Below, piece after piece: positions 35,115-43,065 of a DNA stretch of 64,000 nucleotides (position 1 is its first letter; each line of letters begins with the position of its first letter). Position numbers and translations under genes: made by a program. This DNA is from DTU024 sp964518875 (GTDB taxonomy: Bacteria; Bacillota; Clostridia; Christensenellales; Aristaeellaceae), in contig CAZFHI010000001.1 of NCBI GenBank assembly GCA_964518875.1, positions 1 through 64,000 of the forward strand, written 5' to 3'. A model generated the notes under the pieces. It was not told the origin of the DNA and made no database searches. It worked only from the letters and a program-made list of their open reading frames with translations.

Positions 35115-35156
35115 TCAATGTTACAAGTGTCCCGCATTTGTGTTCATTCGTGGGCG

Positions 35157-35189
35157 TAGCCATCAAATAGCCATCAAGTAGCCATCAAA
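35157..35189. repeat. Three 11-bp integrase arm-type repeats (left)
   Basis: TAGCCATCAAA, TAGCCATCAAG, TAGCCATCAAA in direct tandem, ending right where the int stop codon begins. A near-identical single copy (TAGCCACCAAA, 46110-46120) lies inside the right end. This is the layout of arm sites bound by the N-terminal domain of tyrosine integrases. Confidence 0.75.
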
Positions 35190-36224
35190 TTAAAGTAGGT
35201 TGACGGCAGCTATCAATTCACTTGTTTCAATGTGGGTATAAACTTTTTCAGTAAGGTTCATTATTGATTTATGACCAACTATTTTCTTGATCACTGTTTG
35301 ATTTACATTGCGAGTGACCATCATTGATATAAAGGTATGCCGGGTTTCATGGATGGTATGTTTCAGGTTTGATTGCTGCATTAAAGGCGCCCAATAACGC
35401 TTCTTGAAATTCTCATAAGTAAGATGCTGGCCGTTTACAGTAGTTACAACATAGTCACTTTGGGATTTTTCTAAACAAGCCTTCCAGAAAGGTAAAACTT
35501 TATCTGCTATGGGTACGACACGCATTGTTCCGGCTTCAGTTTTGGAATCCCTGACAAGAAACCACTGTTCATTTAAGTGTAAATCCTCTTTGCGTAAATT
35601 CAACAGTTCGGAAATTCTGACGCCGGAATAAATGAGCATTAGGATTAGGGAAATATATTGATGCTTTTCAATCTGTGACCAAAGAAATTCAATTTCTTCA
35701 GAGGAAAAAGCTTGTTTAACTTGTCTGTTTGGCGTTACTTTAACCTTTAACCTATCGGCATAGTTTTTCTTGATAGCGTCATGATCCATACACCATTTGT
35801 ACATGCGCTGGAATAATAAATGTACCCGTTTAATCGTGGTGTGACTTCCTTCAATGTTATCTAATACTTCCTGCATGTGGTGAGGGCGAATATCAAACAT
35901 TTTCATGTTGTGAAGCTGTTTAGCCCGTCTATACGCTGTTTTATAGTTTTTGATGGTAGATGGGTTAGCTTCTTCATCGAAAGTGTCTTTCATAAACCTT
36001 TCATAGATTTCAGCAAAGGTAATCCTTGACATATCCAAATCATAGGGATTGTCATTATACATAACAAGGGCGTTCATTGCTTCAAGTCTGGTTTCATAGT
36101 AGCCTAATACTTTGCGTGTTTGAACCCCTTCATCTGTCCACCCCTTTGTGACCCTTGCCATCCAAGGTTTACGCCTGTTACCGGAAACTTTGTGTACTGA
36201 TCCAAATCCATTAGGTAATTTCAA
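35190..36224 (-). CDS. int: Tyrosine-recombinase integrase of the satellite
   Basis: 344 residues. N-terminal arm-binding domain (GSVHKVSGNRRKPWMARV), core-binding SAM-like region (about 65-160), and a catalytic domain with the Arg in YSGVRISELLNL, the Lys in SKTEAGTMR, HETRHTFISMM (HxxR), the His in GHKSIMN and the Tyr in KVYTHI. Catalyses integration at the adjacent tRNA-Lys. The start is TTG at 36224, preceded by GGAAAGGA. It sits at the element edge reading toward attL, as in most tRNA-targeted islands. Confidence 0.94.
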   Translation of the reverse strand: MKLPNGFGSVHKVSGNRRKPWMARVTKGWTDEGVQTRKVLGYYETRLEAMNALVMYNDNPYDLDMSRITFAEIYERFMKDTFDEEANPSTIKNYKTAYRRAKQLHNMKMFDIRPHHMQEVLDNIEGSHTTIKRVHLLFQRMYKWCMDHDAIKKNYADRLKVKVTPNRQVKQAFSSEEIEFLWSQIEKHQYISLILMLIYSGVRISELLNLRKEDLHLNEQWFLVRDSKTEAGTMRVVPIADKVLPFWKACLEKSQSDYVVTTVNGQHLTYENFKKRYWAPLMQQSNLKHTIHETRHTFISMMVTRNVNQTVIKKIVGHKSIMNLTEKVYTHIETSELIAAVNLL

Positions 36225-36299
36225 AATATGTCATTCCTTTCCTTGCAAATTCAAAGAAGAAATGACATAATATATATGACCATTTCAACTTTGATTGTT

Positions 36300-36357
36300 C
36301 GTCCTTTCATTGTTGGTTGGTTGCCCGGAACCCTTGGTGCTGCTACACTGAGGGTTC
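36300..36357 (-). promoter_or_regulatory. Conserved leader block upstream of int (inverted copy 1)
   Basis: Minus strand carries AGTGTAGCAGCAC (36349-36337), AAGGGTTCCGGGCA (36335-36322), GGGCAACCAA and AATGAAAGGA, all of which recur on the plus strand at 37170-37243. It can fold with GAACCCT/AGGGTTC (36328-36334/36351-36357). A 19-codon ORF (36310 to 36251, minus) begins within it, ending about 27 bases before the int start; it could be a leader peptide. Either an RNA element or an operator shared by the two divergent arms. Confidence 0.55.
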
Positions 36358-36362
36358 TTTTT

Positions 36363-36791
36363 TTATCGGTTTTGGTTCTTCTTCCATAGCTGATATTCTA
36401 CTGACTGTTCAATTTCAGCTTGGAAGGCTTCAAATTCTTCTTCAGTAAATACGGTTTCAACACCTGCCTTTCTAATGGTGATGGTATAGGATTCTGTACT
36501 AACCTGTTCATTACTTAATAGATAACCTATTGAAACTAAATATGCTTCAAATGTTTCAATAATTTTTATGTCCTTTGAAAGTTGATCCTCGTTTATCCCA
36601 AATAACAGCCAGCCTTCTTTTATATTGAAAGCAGTGCAAATGAGTTTTATATGACGGTTACTAACCTTTCTTCTACCATTTTCAATATTGGACACACCTG
36701 ATTTGGATAATCCAATAGCTTTTCCAAACGCTTCTTGTGATAATCCAAGCTCGTTCCGCAACTTTTTGACCCTATTGTTAATTGATTCCAT
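36363..36791 (-). CDS. XRE-family repressor (Stl/CI-like)
   Basis: 142 residues. N-terminal helix-turn-helix: VKKLRNELGLSQEAFGKAIGLSKSGVSNIENGRRKVS (about residues 8-44). The C-terminal part (about 75-142) is acidic and helical, with no Ser/Lys LexA-type protease dyad, so derepression by RecA is unlikely; in satellites such repressors are lifted by phage proteins (inference). ATG 36791 has GAAAGGATG upstream and a promoter mapped behind it; the longer in-frame reading to 36848 starts before the transcript. Confidence 0.87.
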   Translation of the reverse strand: MESINNRVKKLRNELGLSQEAFGKAIGLSKSGVSNIENGRRKVSNRHIKLICTAFNIKEGWLLFGINEDQLSKDIKIIETFEAYLVSIGYLLSNEQVSTESYTITIRKAGVETVFTEEEFEAFQAEIEQSVEYQLWKKNQNR

Positions 36792-36819
36792 ATGTTCGCA
36801 TCCTTTCAAACATAATCTT

Positions 36820-36848
36820 ATTACAGCACAAAATGTTCTGAATGTCAA
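36820..36848 (-). promoter_or_regulatory. Promoter of the XRE repressor
   Basis: Minus strand: TTGACA (36848-36843), 17-bp spacer, TGTAAT (36825-36820). Back to back with the Cro-like gene's promoter, only 29 bases away: a phage-type genetic switch. Confidence 0.8.
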
Positions 36849-36877
36849 TTAAAATTATAAAAAGTATTCAAAAGGTA

Positions 36878-36906
36878 TTGACAATGTTTTCAAACGGAAT
36901 TATAAT
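36878..36906 (+). promoter_or_regulatory. Consensus promoter of the rightward satellite operon
   Basis: Perfect TTGACA (36878-36883), 17-bp spacer, perfect TATAAT (36901-36906). A fully consensus promoter like this would need tight repression by the XRE protein. Confidence 0.9.
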
Positions 36907-36940
36907 TGAAAACAAGAAGAACAAGAAAGGGGTGCAAGGA

Positions 36941-37171
36941 TTGAAATTGTCATCTGAAAAACTGTTTATTGCAATGGCTGAAAAAGAAATGAACATTAAA
37001 GAATTATCTAAGAAAACCGGATTATCAAGAAAAACGATTAGTAGACAATTAAACGGAAATACGACAACCAGACCTGATGTAATAGGAAATATTAGTAAAG
37101 AACTTAACATTCAGGTTGAAGATTTACTTGAAGATGAACCCGGCGTAGCAGCGCCTATTCATGAAAATTAA
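36941..37171 (+). CDS. Cro-like XRE regulator
   Basis: 76 residues: LFIAMAEKEMNIKELSKKTGLSRKTISRQLNGNTTTRPDVIGNISKELNIQVEDLL is a complete XRE helix-turn-helix domain. The mapped promoter sets the transcript start near 36913, so the TTG at 36941 (AAAGGGG eight bases upstream) is the start, not the earlier ATG at 36842. First gene of the rightward operon, in the Str/Cro position. Confidence 0.85.
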   Translation: MKLSSEKLFIAMAEKEMNIKELSKKTGLSRKTISRQLNGNTTTRPDVIGNISKELNIQVEDLLEDEPGVAAPIHEN

Positions 37172-37243
37172 GGGTTCCGGGCACTCAACAACAGTGTAGC
37201 AGCACTATAACCCAAACAGGGCAACCAATCAAAAATGAAAGGA
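37170..37243 (+). promoter_or_regulatory. Conserved leader block upstream of the 37.25-kb gene (inverted copy 2)
   Basis: AAGGGTTCCGGGCA (37170-37183), AGTGTAGCAGCAC (37193-37205), GGGCAACCAA and AATGAAAGGA; the same blocks as at 36300-36357 but on the opposite strand. GGGTT (37172-37176) can pair with AACCC (37209-37213) around the AGTG/CACT mini-hairpin. Confidence 0.55.
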
Positions 37244-37252
37244 ATTATTAAA

Positions 37253-37720
37253 ATGAAAACCAATTTGAAAAAGATTAAGCCACGGGATATTAAAAACATG
37301 ATGCTGGTGGCAACGGACGATAACACCCCCGCTGTTTGCGTGATTACTGCCGATGCGAAAGCGCTCAAACACCCCTTAACAGATGCGTTTGAAGTTCATA
37401 ACTACAATGAGTTTCTGCGTTCATTGAACATCGAAGATGTGAATATTGCCTTCTATGATTATGAGCAATACGGCAACTTGATTACTACTTGTGCCGAAAT
37501 GTTAAAAATCCAGCGGATTATGAAAAAGCAGCTTTCGTTGGGGAAGGTTCCCGCCACTGAAGTTCACAGCGTGATTTTGGATACCTTGGAAGATGAACAT
37601 ATTGATTGCAGCATGATCTACTTGCCCAACATTTCCCAATATGTCAAAAAGGCAACCAAAGATATTAGAAGGCATTATAAAAATCTTTACGGAATCAAGG
37701 GCAATGTTCGTGTGGGATAA
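37253..37720 (+). CDS. Satellite protein of unknown function
   Basis: 155 residues, soluble, mixed alpha/beta, with no motif I recognise (NMMLVATDDNTPAVCVITADAKAL near the start; a Lys/Arg-rich C-terminus KKATKDIRRHYKNLYG). AAAGGA lies nine bases before the ATG at 37253; an in-frame ATG at 37235 lies inside the leader block. Position between the Cro-like gene and the replication gene suggests an early regulator or excisionase, but nothing in the sequence proves it. Confidence 0.65.
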   Translation: MKTNLKKIKPRDIKNMMLVATDDNTPAVCVITADAKALKHPLTDAFEVHNYNEFLRSLNIEDVNIAFYDYEQYGNLITTCAEMLKIQRIMKKQLSLGKVPATEVHSVILDTLEDEHIDCSMIYLPNISQYVKKATKDIRRHYKNLYGIKGNVRVG

Positions 37721-37795
37721 GCAGGGATATTTAATTTTTCCCATTTGGAAAAACCCCTAATTTTCATATTGAAACTGACGAAAGGATAGCAGCTT

Positions 37796-39760
37796 ATGAA
37801 TGTAAAATACATTGAATTTAATGGGAAACACCCCAAAAATAGCAAGCAATACCGAAAATATACTGATAAACCATCTTCAACATGGTTAAGCTATGGTTGT
37901 TCATATGATTCTGCCTTTTTGAAGGTGGATATTGATGATTTTGACCATAAAACCGGAGCTTTAGAAGATTCAGTTAAAGGAAAACCCCGAAGTGAAGCCA
38001 TAGTTGAAATTCTTGATAAACTGGGTGTGAAATACAATGGAATCCAAACAGAACATGGAAAACATTTGTTTTTTCGTAAGCCAGCAGTACTCGAAGAAGG
38101 GAACAAGCAGAACTGGCATACTCCTATTGGCATAAAAGCGGAATGGAAATTTCCGGGACGTGATGATCATATTCCCTTAGTAATCAACGGTGTGGAACGT
38201 CAATTCTTCAAGGGCAACCTCACGAACACGGATGTTGACGAATTACCTTTTTACTTATATCCCCTTCAAAAATCCAAAGATAAACCCTTTGATTTGACAT
38301 TTCCCAGCGGCGATAGAACACAAAAGCTGGGTGCATATTTGTTCCATCTGGTTAAAAAGGGATATAGTGCAGAGGGAGCATTTACCATTGTAAAGTTAAT
38401 GAACACCTATATATTTAATGATCCAATTCCTGATGCAGCGTTATACTCTGAAATTCTGAATGATGCTACATTGGATAAACTTAAGGATCAGCAAAGAGAT
38501 AAACAACTTACACCTAATGTAATTGCTGATGAAATCATTGACCACTATAAACTTATCCGGGTTAACGGTGACTATTACAGTTACAATGTAGGGGTATATA
38601 AACTGTTTAATGCTGAGGAATTACGGGCATATATCACTACTTCATATCCCAAACTAAACGGAAATTTTGAACGGGAAATTATCCGGCATGTGGAAGGACG
38701 CAGCTATATGAAGCCACCCGCTGATGATGGAACAACGAATGTCAAGAATGGCATTTTATCGTTTGATGAAGTGGGTAATGTTAGTTTTAAGCCCCATTCA
38801 CCATTACATATTAGTTTCAAGCAGTTCAATGCTTCCTACCATCCGGGTAAAAGCAGCGAATTGCTTGATAGCACACTTAACCAATGGTTTAATCATGATT
38901 CTGGACAAATTAATCTGTTTCAAGAAATGCTGGGTTATTTGTTAATGAATCATGTAAACTATCAAAAGGTTTTCTTTTTTATCGGCCCACCATCGACCGG
39001 GAAATCAACGGTTCTAAAACTGATTACTGCTTTCTGTGGTTTTGAAAATGTTTCGTCTATCACGCTGGAAGAAATGAACAAGGATCATGGACTTGCAAAC
39101 CTGATAAACAAAACAGCAAACATATATGCTGATCTTAGAAATGCCAAAGTTCATGTTTCAGATCGCTTTAAATCGCTTGCTGATGGTGGCGGATTTGAAG
39201 TTAACCCTAAGTATAGAAAATCCTTTACATATAGCTTCACCGGCAAGATGCTATTTGGCATGAATCAATATCCAGATTTTTCAGCTGACTTTGAAGGAAT
39301 CGAACGAAGGGTGATAATTTTTCGGTTTAACCGTGTGTTCAAAGAACACACTGAACAGTTCAACCCTCATTTATTAGAAGAACTAACATCTGATGAAAGC
39401 CTTACTGCTTTGCTCAATTATGCTATCTGCGGGTATCAAAGGTTGCTAAAGAACAAAGGGTTTACGCAAACCAAAGAAAGTGGTGAAGCTTTGAAAGATT
39501 TCGTTGGTGCTAACGATAATATTCAAATGTGGATCATTGAATCAGGGCTTGATGATGAGTATTTTTTGCGGGAACCTATCAACTATCAAAATAAAGGTTT
39601 GTACCCCGATTACGTTTCATTTTGCTTTAATGCCGGGGAACCACCGAAGGAACAGCGCGTTTTCAGTAAATATATTACTAATCACTTTAAGCTGGAATCA
39701 GTTGTAAAACGAGAAAAGAATGATCGTTACAGAATATTCCGGCGTAAAACAGCACAATAA
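37796..39760 (+). CDS. Prim-pol/SF3 helicase replication protein
   Basis: 654 residues. The N-terminal third resembles an archaeo-eukaryotic primase: FLKVDIDDFD (DxD metal site, about 40), TEHGKHLFFRKP (about 82) and GIKAEWKFPGRDD. A D5-like middle leads to a P4/D5-type SF3 helicase: FFFIGPPSTGKSTVLK (Walker A), NIYADLRN (Walker B region), GKMLFGMNQYPDFSADFEGIERRVIIFRF (motif C and arginine finger). Replicates the excised element. ATG behind AAAGGA. In SaPIs the rep gene is followed directly by the origin, as seems the case here. Confidence 0.88.
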   Translation: MNVKYIEFNGKHPKNSKQYRKYTDKPSSTWLSYGCSYDSAFLKVDIDDFDHKTGALEDSVKGKPRSEAIVEILDKLGVKYNGIQTEHGKHLFFRKPAVLEEGNKQNWHTPIGIKAEWKFPGRDDHIPLVINGVERQFFKGNLTNTDVDELPFYLYPLQKSKDKPFDLTFPSGDRTQKLGAYLFHLVKKGYSAEGAFTIVKLMNTYIFNDPIPDAALYSEILNDATLDKLKDQQRDKQLTPNVIADEIIDHYKLIRVNGDYYSYNVGVYKLFNAEELRAYITTSYPKLNGNFEREIIRHVEGRSYMKPPADDGTTNVKNGILSFDEVGNVSFKPHSPLHISFKQFNASYHPGKSSELLDSTLNQWFNHDSGQINLFQEMLGYLLMNHVNYQKVFFFIGPPSTGKSTVLKLITAFCGFENVSSITLEEMNKDHGLANLINKTANIYADLRNAKVHVSDRFKSLADGGGFEVNPKYRKSFTYSFTGKMLFGMNQYPDFSADFEGIERRVIIFRFNRVFKEHTEQFNPHLLEELTSDESLTALLNYAICGYQRLLKNKGFTQTKESGEALKDFVGANDNIQMWIIESGLDDEYFLREPINYQNKGLYPDYVSFCFNAGEPPKEQRVFSKYITNHFKLESVVKREKNDRYRIFRRKTAQ

Positions 39761-39886
39761 TTGTCACGTTGTCCTGTTAAAACACGCATTTCCTATTCTT
39801 CACACAAGGAAAAAATAAAAATAGAAAAATAATTTTCTCATGTAAAAAGATTAAAATATATATATATTTAACGTGACAACGTGACA
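39761..39886. other. Candidate replication origin (iterons around an AT-rich core)
   Basis: Two tandem ACGTGACA repeats (39871-39878, 39879-39886) at the right and the inverted copy TGTCACGTTGTC (39762-39773) at the left, a perfect 12-bp inverted match (with 39875-39886), flanking about 100 bases of very AT-rich DNA including ATATATATAT. It starts at the stop codon of the helicase gene and overlaps the start of the next reading frame. SaPI origins have the same place and design. Confidence 0.65.
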
Positions 39887-39904
39887 GAGAAAGGGGTTAA
39901 GAAA

Positions 39905-40270
39905 ATGCGTTTCAGTGAATTTAATCGCTTGTTAAATAGAAGAAACACCCATGATCAGGTAGAAATGCTAACTCCTTTGGCTGATTTACAAATATTTCAT
40001 CCGGCTAACAATAAGCTGATTAAATTGGTGAAGGATTGTAGATCTGTTGAAATTGAAGGCAGATGGCATATTCAGCCAATAGCTTTATCAAGAACACATG
40101 TGTTTATCGTATGTCCATATTGCCATGAAATACACCTGCACGGCAATGCAGATGGGTTTTATGAAGGTGTAAGGGTTCCTCACTGTAATATGGATAATTC
40201 ACGTGATAATTATAAAATAATCAGGCCAATGAAAGGAAAGAGGATTTATGAGAAATGTAACCAGAAATGA
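39905..40270 (+). CDS. Small zinc-finger-like satellite protein
   Basis: 121 residues. CPYCHEIHLHGNADGFYEG...HC gives a CxxC/HxH/HC cluster like those in short phage and satellite proteins that bind zinc. The rest is unrecognised. ATG 39905 has AAAGGGG upstream; an earlier in-frame ATG at 39881 lies in the iterons. Overlaps the next gene by 23 bases. Confidence 0.65.
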   Translation: MRFSEFNRLLNRRNTHDQVEMLTPLADLQIFHPANNKLIKLVKDCRSVEIEGRWHIQPIALSRTHVFIVCPYCHEIHLHGNADGFYEGVRVPHCNMDNSRDNYKIIRPMKGKRIYEKCNQK

Positions 40271-40490
40271 AATGATTGATATGTTTGGTGAAGAAAAGTA
40301 CCTTGAAGCCAATGAAGCCTTTGCTGGCAGAAATCATTATTTCGCAAAGAACATGAAAACAATGACCGATGAAGAACGCAACAAACTAATAGTTGAACTT
40401 GCATATGCTTTAGTACCACTTGACGATATTGCTGAACGGTTTGAATTAAGCAAAAGCCGCATATATAGTATCCTGAACAGTGAACAATAG
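40248..40490 (+). CDS. Small helix-turn-helix protein
   Basis: 80 residues; the C-terminal half (IVELAYALVPLDDIAERFELSKSRIYSILNS) is a simple HTH of the Trp-repressor/resolvase type. Probably a regulator within the satellite's rightward operon. AAAGAGG precedes the ATG. It ends just before a strong terminator. Confidence 0.68.
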   Translation: MRNVTRNEMIDMFGEEKYLEANEAFAGRNHYFAKNMKTMTDEERNKLIVELAYALVPLDDIAERFELSKSRIYSILNSEQ

Positions 40491-40500
40491 TTATTCTGAT

Positions 40501-40536
40501 AAAAGCCTGGTAGAACTTAAATTTTACCGGGCTTTT
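40501..40536 (+). terminator. Terminator closing the satellite's early operon
   Basis: 12-bp stem AAAAGCCTGGTA / TACCGGGCTTTT (one G-T pair), T-rich end. Confidence 0.82.
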
Positions 40537-40629
40537 ACTATCTATGTCACAAACAGTAAAATAAAGGAAATGGGAGTCGGTTTATGGTAAAATAGTATTG
40601 TCGATAGGTATGTATAAAGGGCGGAATTT

Positions 40630-40651
40630 AGCGGAATTTCCCGCTTTTTTT
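40630..40651 (+). terminator. Hairpin with T-run just before the TerS-like gene
   Basis: AGCGG/CCGCT stem with a 6-base loop then T7, only 28 bases before the ATG. An extended -10 (TGGTAAAAT, about 40603-40611) lies upstream, so this may be an attenuator that must be read through to express terS. Two GCGGAATTT copies (40621, 40631) build part of it. Confidence 0.55.
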
Positions 40652-40678
40652 AGTTTTGTGGAAAGGAAGGTGTGACCA

Positions 40679-41038
40679 ATGACAAAAGAGCAAATGGAAA
40701 GGATTGCAATACATGTAATTACAAATCCCACCTTTGCTGAAGCTGCAAGAAAATCAGGTATCAGTGAAAGTGGTTTGCGTAAACTCAGAAAGCGCAAAGT
40801 TTTTCAGAAAATCCTTAATGAAACTAAGAATAAAGTGTTTGACGAAGCTTTATTGAAGGCTCAAGGGTACACCTTGGAAGCCGTTGAAGTGTTAAAAACA
40901 ATCATGGACAACAAGAAAATGAATGCGACTGCAAGGGTATCTGCTGCAAGGGCAATTTATGAAATGGGATTGAACGCTTATACCATTGATGAGATTAAAA
41001 CAATACAAGAGGATTTGGAACAGAAATATGGTGAGTAA
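40679..41038 (+). CDS. Small-terminase-like (TerS) HTH protein
   Basis: 119 residues. N-terminal HTH (TFAEAARKSGISESGLRKLRKRKVFQKIL), long basic helix, then LEAVEVLKTIMDNKKMNATARVSAARAIYEMG, the helical oligomerisation pattern of phBC6A51-type small terminases. TerS selects phage DNA for packaging; satellites use their own to redirect helper capsids. No large terminase is encoded nearby. ATG behind GGAAGGTG. Could also be a DNA-binding regulator of the same fold. Confidence 0.72.
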   Translation: MTKEQMERIAIHVITNPTFAEAARKSGISESGLRKLRKRKVFQKILNETKNKVFDEALLKAQGYTLEAVEVLKTIMDNKKMNATARVSAARAIYEMGLNAYTIDEIKTIQEDLEQKYGE

Positions 41039-41552
41039 AAACAGGCAATTACAAGAGATATTACGCCGGGTAAAGGAACTGAAAGAAAAGGTTTCTACAA
41101 TTGATGATCCGGCTTTAATTTTTATTGAATTTGAGACAGACGGAACGATTACCGTTGATGAGCAATATGTGAGTGTAAAAAAGAAACGGATAAAAACAAA
41201 TAACCGAGTGTTCAAATCCAGCTCTGGTGTATTGGATTATCTTGATAGCATCGCCCATGAGAACCCTATAATCATAGATGATATGGCAATGATACCTAAC
41301 GGCTTTTATGTTGATACGTCTTTGCTGTTCTGTATGAATCAGGAAGAACTTGCTCATTTATGTACGCTGAATGCGTCAGATACCGCCTATATGGGCTTTT
41401 ACTTGGATATGGCAAAGAAATATGCTTTCCCATGTGAACTGCCTGAAAACGGCATCCTGAGCGATTTGCGGGGGTGCTGTGATGAACTGACGGTTAAACA
41501 GTTGGTAGAACGCTATTCAGATCAAAGGTGGTTTGAGAAATATGAGGCTTAA
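41028..41552 (+). CDS. Satellite protein of unknown function, paralogue A
   Basis: 174 residues: a short N-terminal coiled coil (QLQEILRRVKELKEKV), then a compact domain with IFIEFETDGTITVDE, and LLFCMNQEEL leading to FYLDMAKKYAF and a C-terminal RWFEKYEA. No known motif. It overlaps the TerS-like gene by 11 bases. A second copy with the same landmarks follows at 41602. Confidence 0.65.
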   Translation: MVSKNRQLQEILRRVKELKEKVSTIDDPALIFIEFETDGTITVDEQYVSVKKKRIKTNNRVFKSSSGVLDYLDSIAHENPIIIDDMAMIPNGFYVDTSLLFCMNQEELAHLCTLNASDTAYMGFYLDMAKKYAFPCELPENGILSDLRGCCDELTVKQLVERYSDQRWFEKYEA

Positions 41553-41601
41553 AACCTATTTACATAATAAAATTATTTTATGAAAATTGAGGAAAAGAAA
41601 A

Positions 41602-42109
41602 ATGAAATGGTTACTTACGAAAGAAGTACAGGAAATATTGACGAAATTTGAAACGCTGAAATCACGGCAAATTGAAGATACTTTGCCTGTACTTCTTATC
41701 AATGTTGAACAAGATGGTTCCTTCTCAATAACGGATCAAAAAAATGAAAAGTTGATGTTTGATTCTGGAGAGAAAGCCCTTGAATATTTAGAAAACAATA
41801 GTGATGGTAAGAGAATCGAATTTGATTATATCAATAGCTTACCTGATAAACTTTATATTGACGGGGTTTTACTTTTCTGTATGAACCAAGATGAGCGCAA
41901 GATTTACTTATGAAGAGGCGCATTTTAGTTCCGGGTGGAGAAATCTATTTAAATTTTATGTTGATATGGCAAGGAAATATGTATTTGATTGCAAACTACC
42001 TGAAGGTAAATTCTTGAATGATTTAAGAAAATATGCTGATAAAACAACTATTGAAGGTTTGTATTGGCGTTATTATGGTATGGAGTGGTTTAACCGTGAG
42101 CAATATTGA
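41602..42109 (+). pseudogene. Frameshifted paralogue B of the 41.0-kb gene
   Basis: The first frame (41602-41913) gives LLINVEQDGSFSITDQ and LLFCMNQDE, then stops; the next frame (41891-42109) continues with FYVDMARKYVFDCKLPEGKFLNDLRK and EWFNREQY, matching the second half of paralogue A. One surplus base near 41899-41900 (in CGCAAGA) explains the break. The internal ATG at 41891 has no ribosome site. Either a broken gene, a sequencing error, or, less likely, a programmed +1 shift. Confidence 0.72.
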
Positions 42110-42326
42110 AAATCTGTTGCTGGAGGTTTTGCGTCTACAAAAGGAAAAGCAAGCACACCTTCAGACCATCGAAAATACTACCTATCGGACGATTGGCAGA
42201 ATACAGGTTGATTTGACTGAAGAAGACCGCAAAATTACAAAGAACAAAACTATTGCGCATTATAACCAGCGGATCAGCGAATTGTATGACCGAATGAACG
42301 GTAAATTAGAAAATCCATTTATTTGA
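42096..42326 (+). CDS. Small coiled-coil satellite protein
   Basis: 76 residues, almost wholly helical (LLLEVLRLQKEKQAHLQTIENT; KTIAHYNQRISELYDRMNG). GTG at 42096 has GGAG nine bases upstream. Overlaps the preceding reading frame by 14 bases. Unknown role. Confidence 0.6.
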   Translation: MSNIENLLLEVLRLQKEKQAHLQTIENTTYRTIGRIQVDLTEEDRKITKNKTIAHYNQRISELYDRMNGKLENPFI

Positions 42327-42338
42327 AAGGAAGAAAAA

Positions 42339-43064
42339 ATGATTAACTTGGTGAAAAATGTAACTGATACTATCGCTGCCTTCAGAAAGAATGAAGAAGA
42401 ATATATCGCAGCGATAAACAAAACGCTTGAGCCTTACAAAAGCCCTGCATTGCAGCAGCGTTATACCCAAAAAGGATTGCATCAAGCCATTTTAGAAGAT
42501 ATGACAGCTGTTAAAACTGAATGGTTGCGTACTGATAAGGTTTTTAATCAGCTGCTAAATAATCAGATTCAGGAAGCAAAGAAAAAGCTGATAGTCCCTG
42601 AACCCAAAAAGGACGCTGATTACAGTTTAAAAATCAGTAATGCTTTGCGTTTTCTGGAATTAGAAGGAAACAACCTAACAGATGAAATTGCTTATAGCAT
42701 CCTAAAAGACTTCACAGAGGATTTATATCAAATGCAGCTGTTTGAACGGGTGGTAATGCGTTTGTTAAAGGATGGCTATAAAGAAGTTAGCCCTTTGGAA
42801 ATGCACAGAGATTTCCCTAAAACCTTTGGTAAGTTGCATAAAAATCAATTCATTTTGAATATTTTCAATGAAATGGAAGCGTTAGCCGAAAACCTGTTCA
42901 TTCGGCCGAAAGTTGAAGGGCCGATGATTAGGATTGGTCTGAATTGTTATGCAACCCTTATGAGTGGTGCCGCTGAGATTTCGGATGAAGCAGATTTGAT
43001 CAATCTGGCTAAAATCATTGAAAAGACTATTGAACCAAAGGGAAGGGATCTGTCACTTCTTTAA
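42339..43064 (+). CDS. Satellite protein of unknown function (241 residues)
   Basis: Helical, soluble protein with repeated Lys/Glu/Asn-rich helices (LRFLELEGNNLTDEIAYSILKDFTEDLYQMQLFERVVMRLL) and a central PLEMHRDFPKTFGKLHKNQ. No signature that I can name. Its setting among small phage-type genes suggests a role in helper interference or packaging (inference only). ATG behind GAAAGGAAG. Confidence 0.65.
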   Translation: MINLVKNVTDTIAAFRKNEEEYIAAINKTLEPYKSPALQQRYTQKGLHQAILEDMTAVKTEWLRTDKVFNQLLNNQIQEAKKKLIVPEPKKDADYSLKISNALRFLELEGNNLTDEIAYSILKDFTEDLYQMQLFERVVMRLLKDGYKEVSPLEMHRDFPKTFGKLHKNQFILNIFNEMEALAENLFIRPKVEGPMIRIGLNCYATLMSGAAEISDEADLINLAKIIEKTIEPKGRDLSLL

Positions 43065-43065
43065 G

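Noticed and set aside
35157..35189. Possible CRISPR-like repeat array
   Set aside because: Units of 11 bp without spacers, beside int and matched near attR; they fit integrase arm sites.
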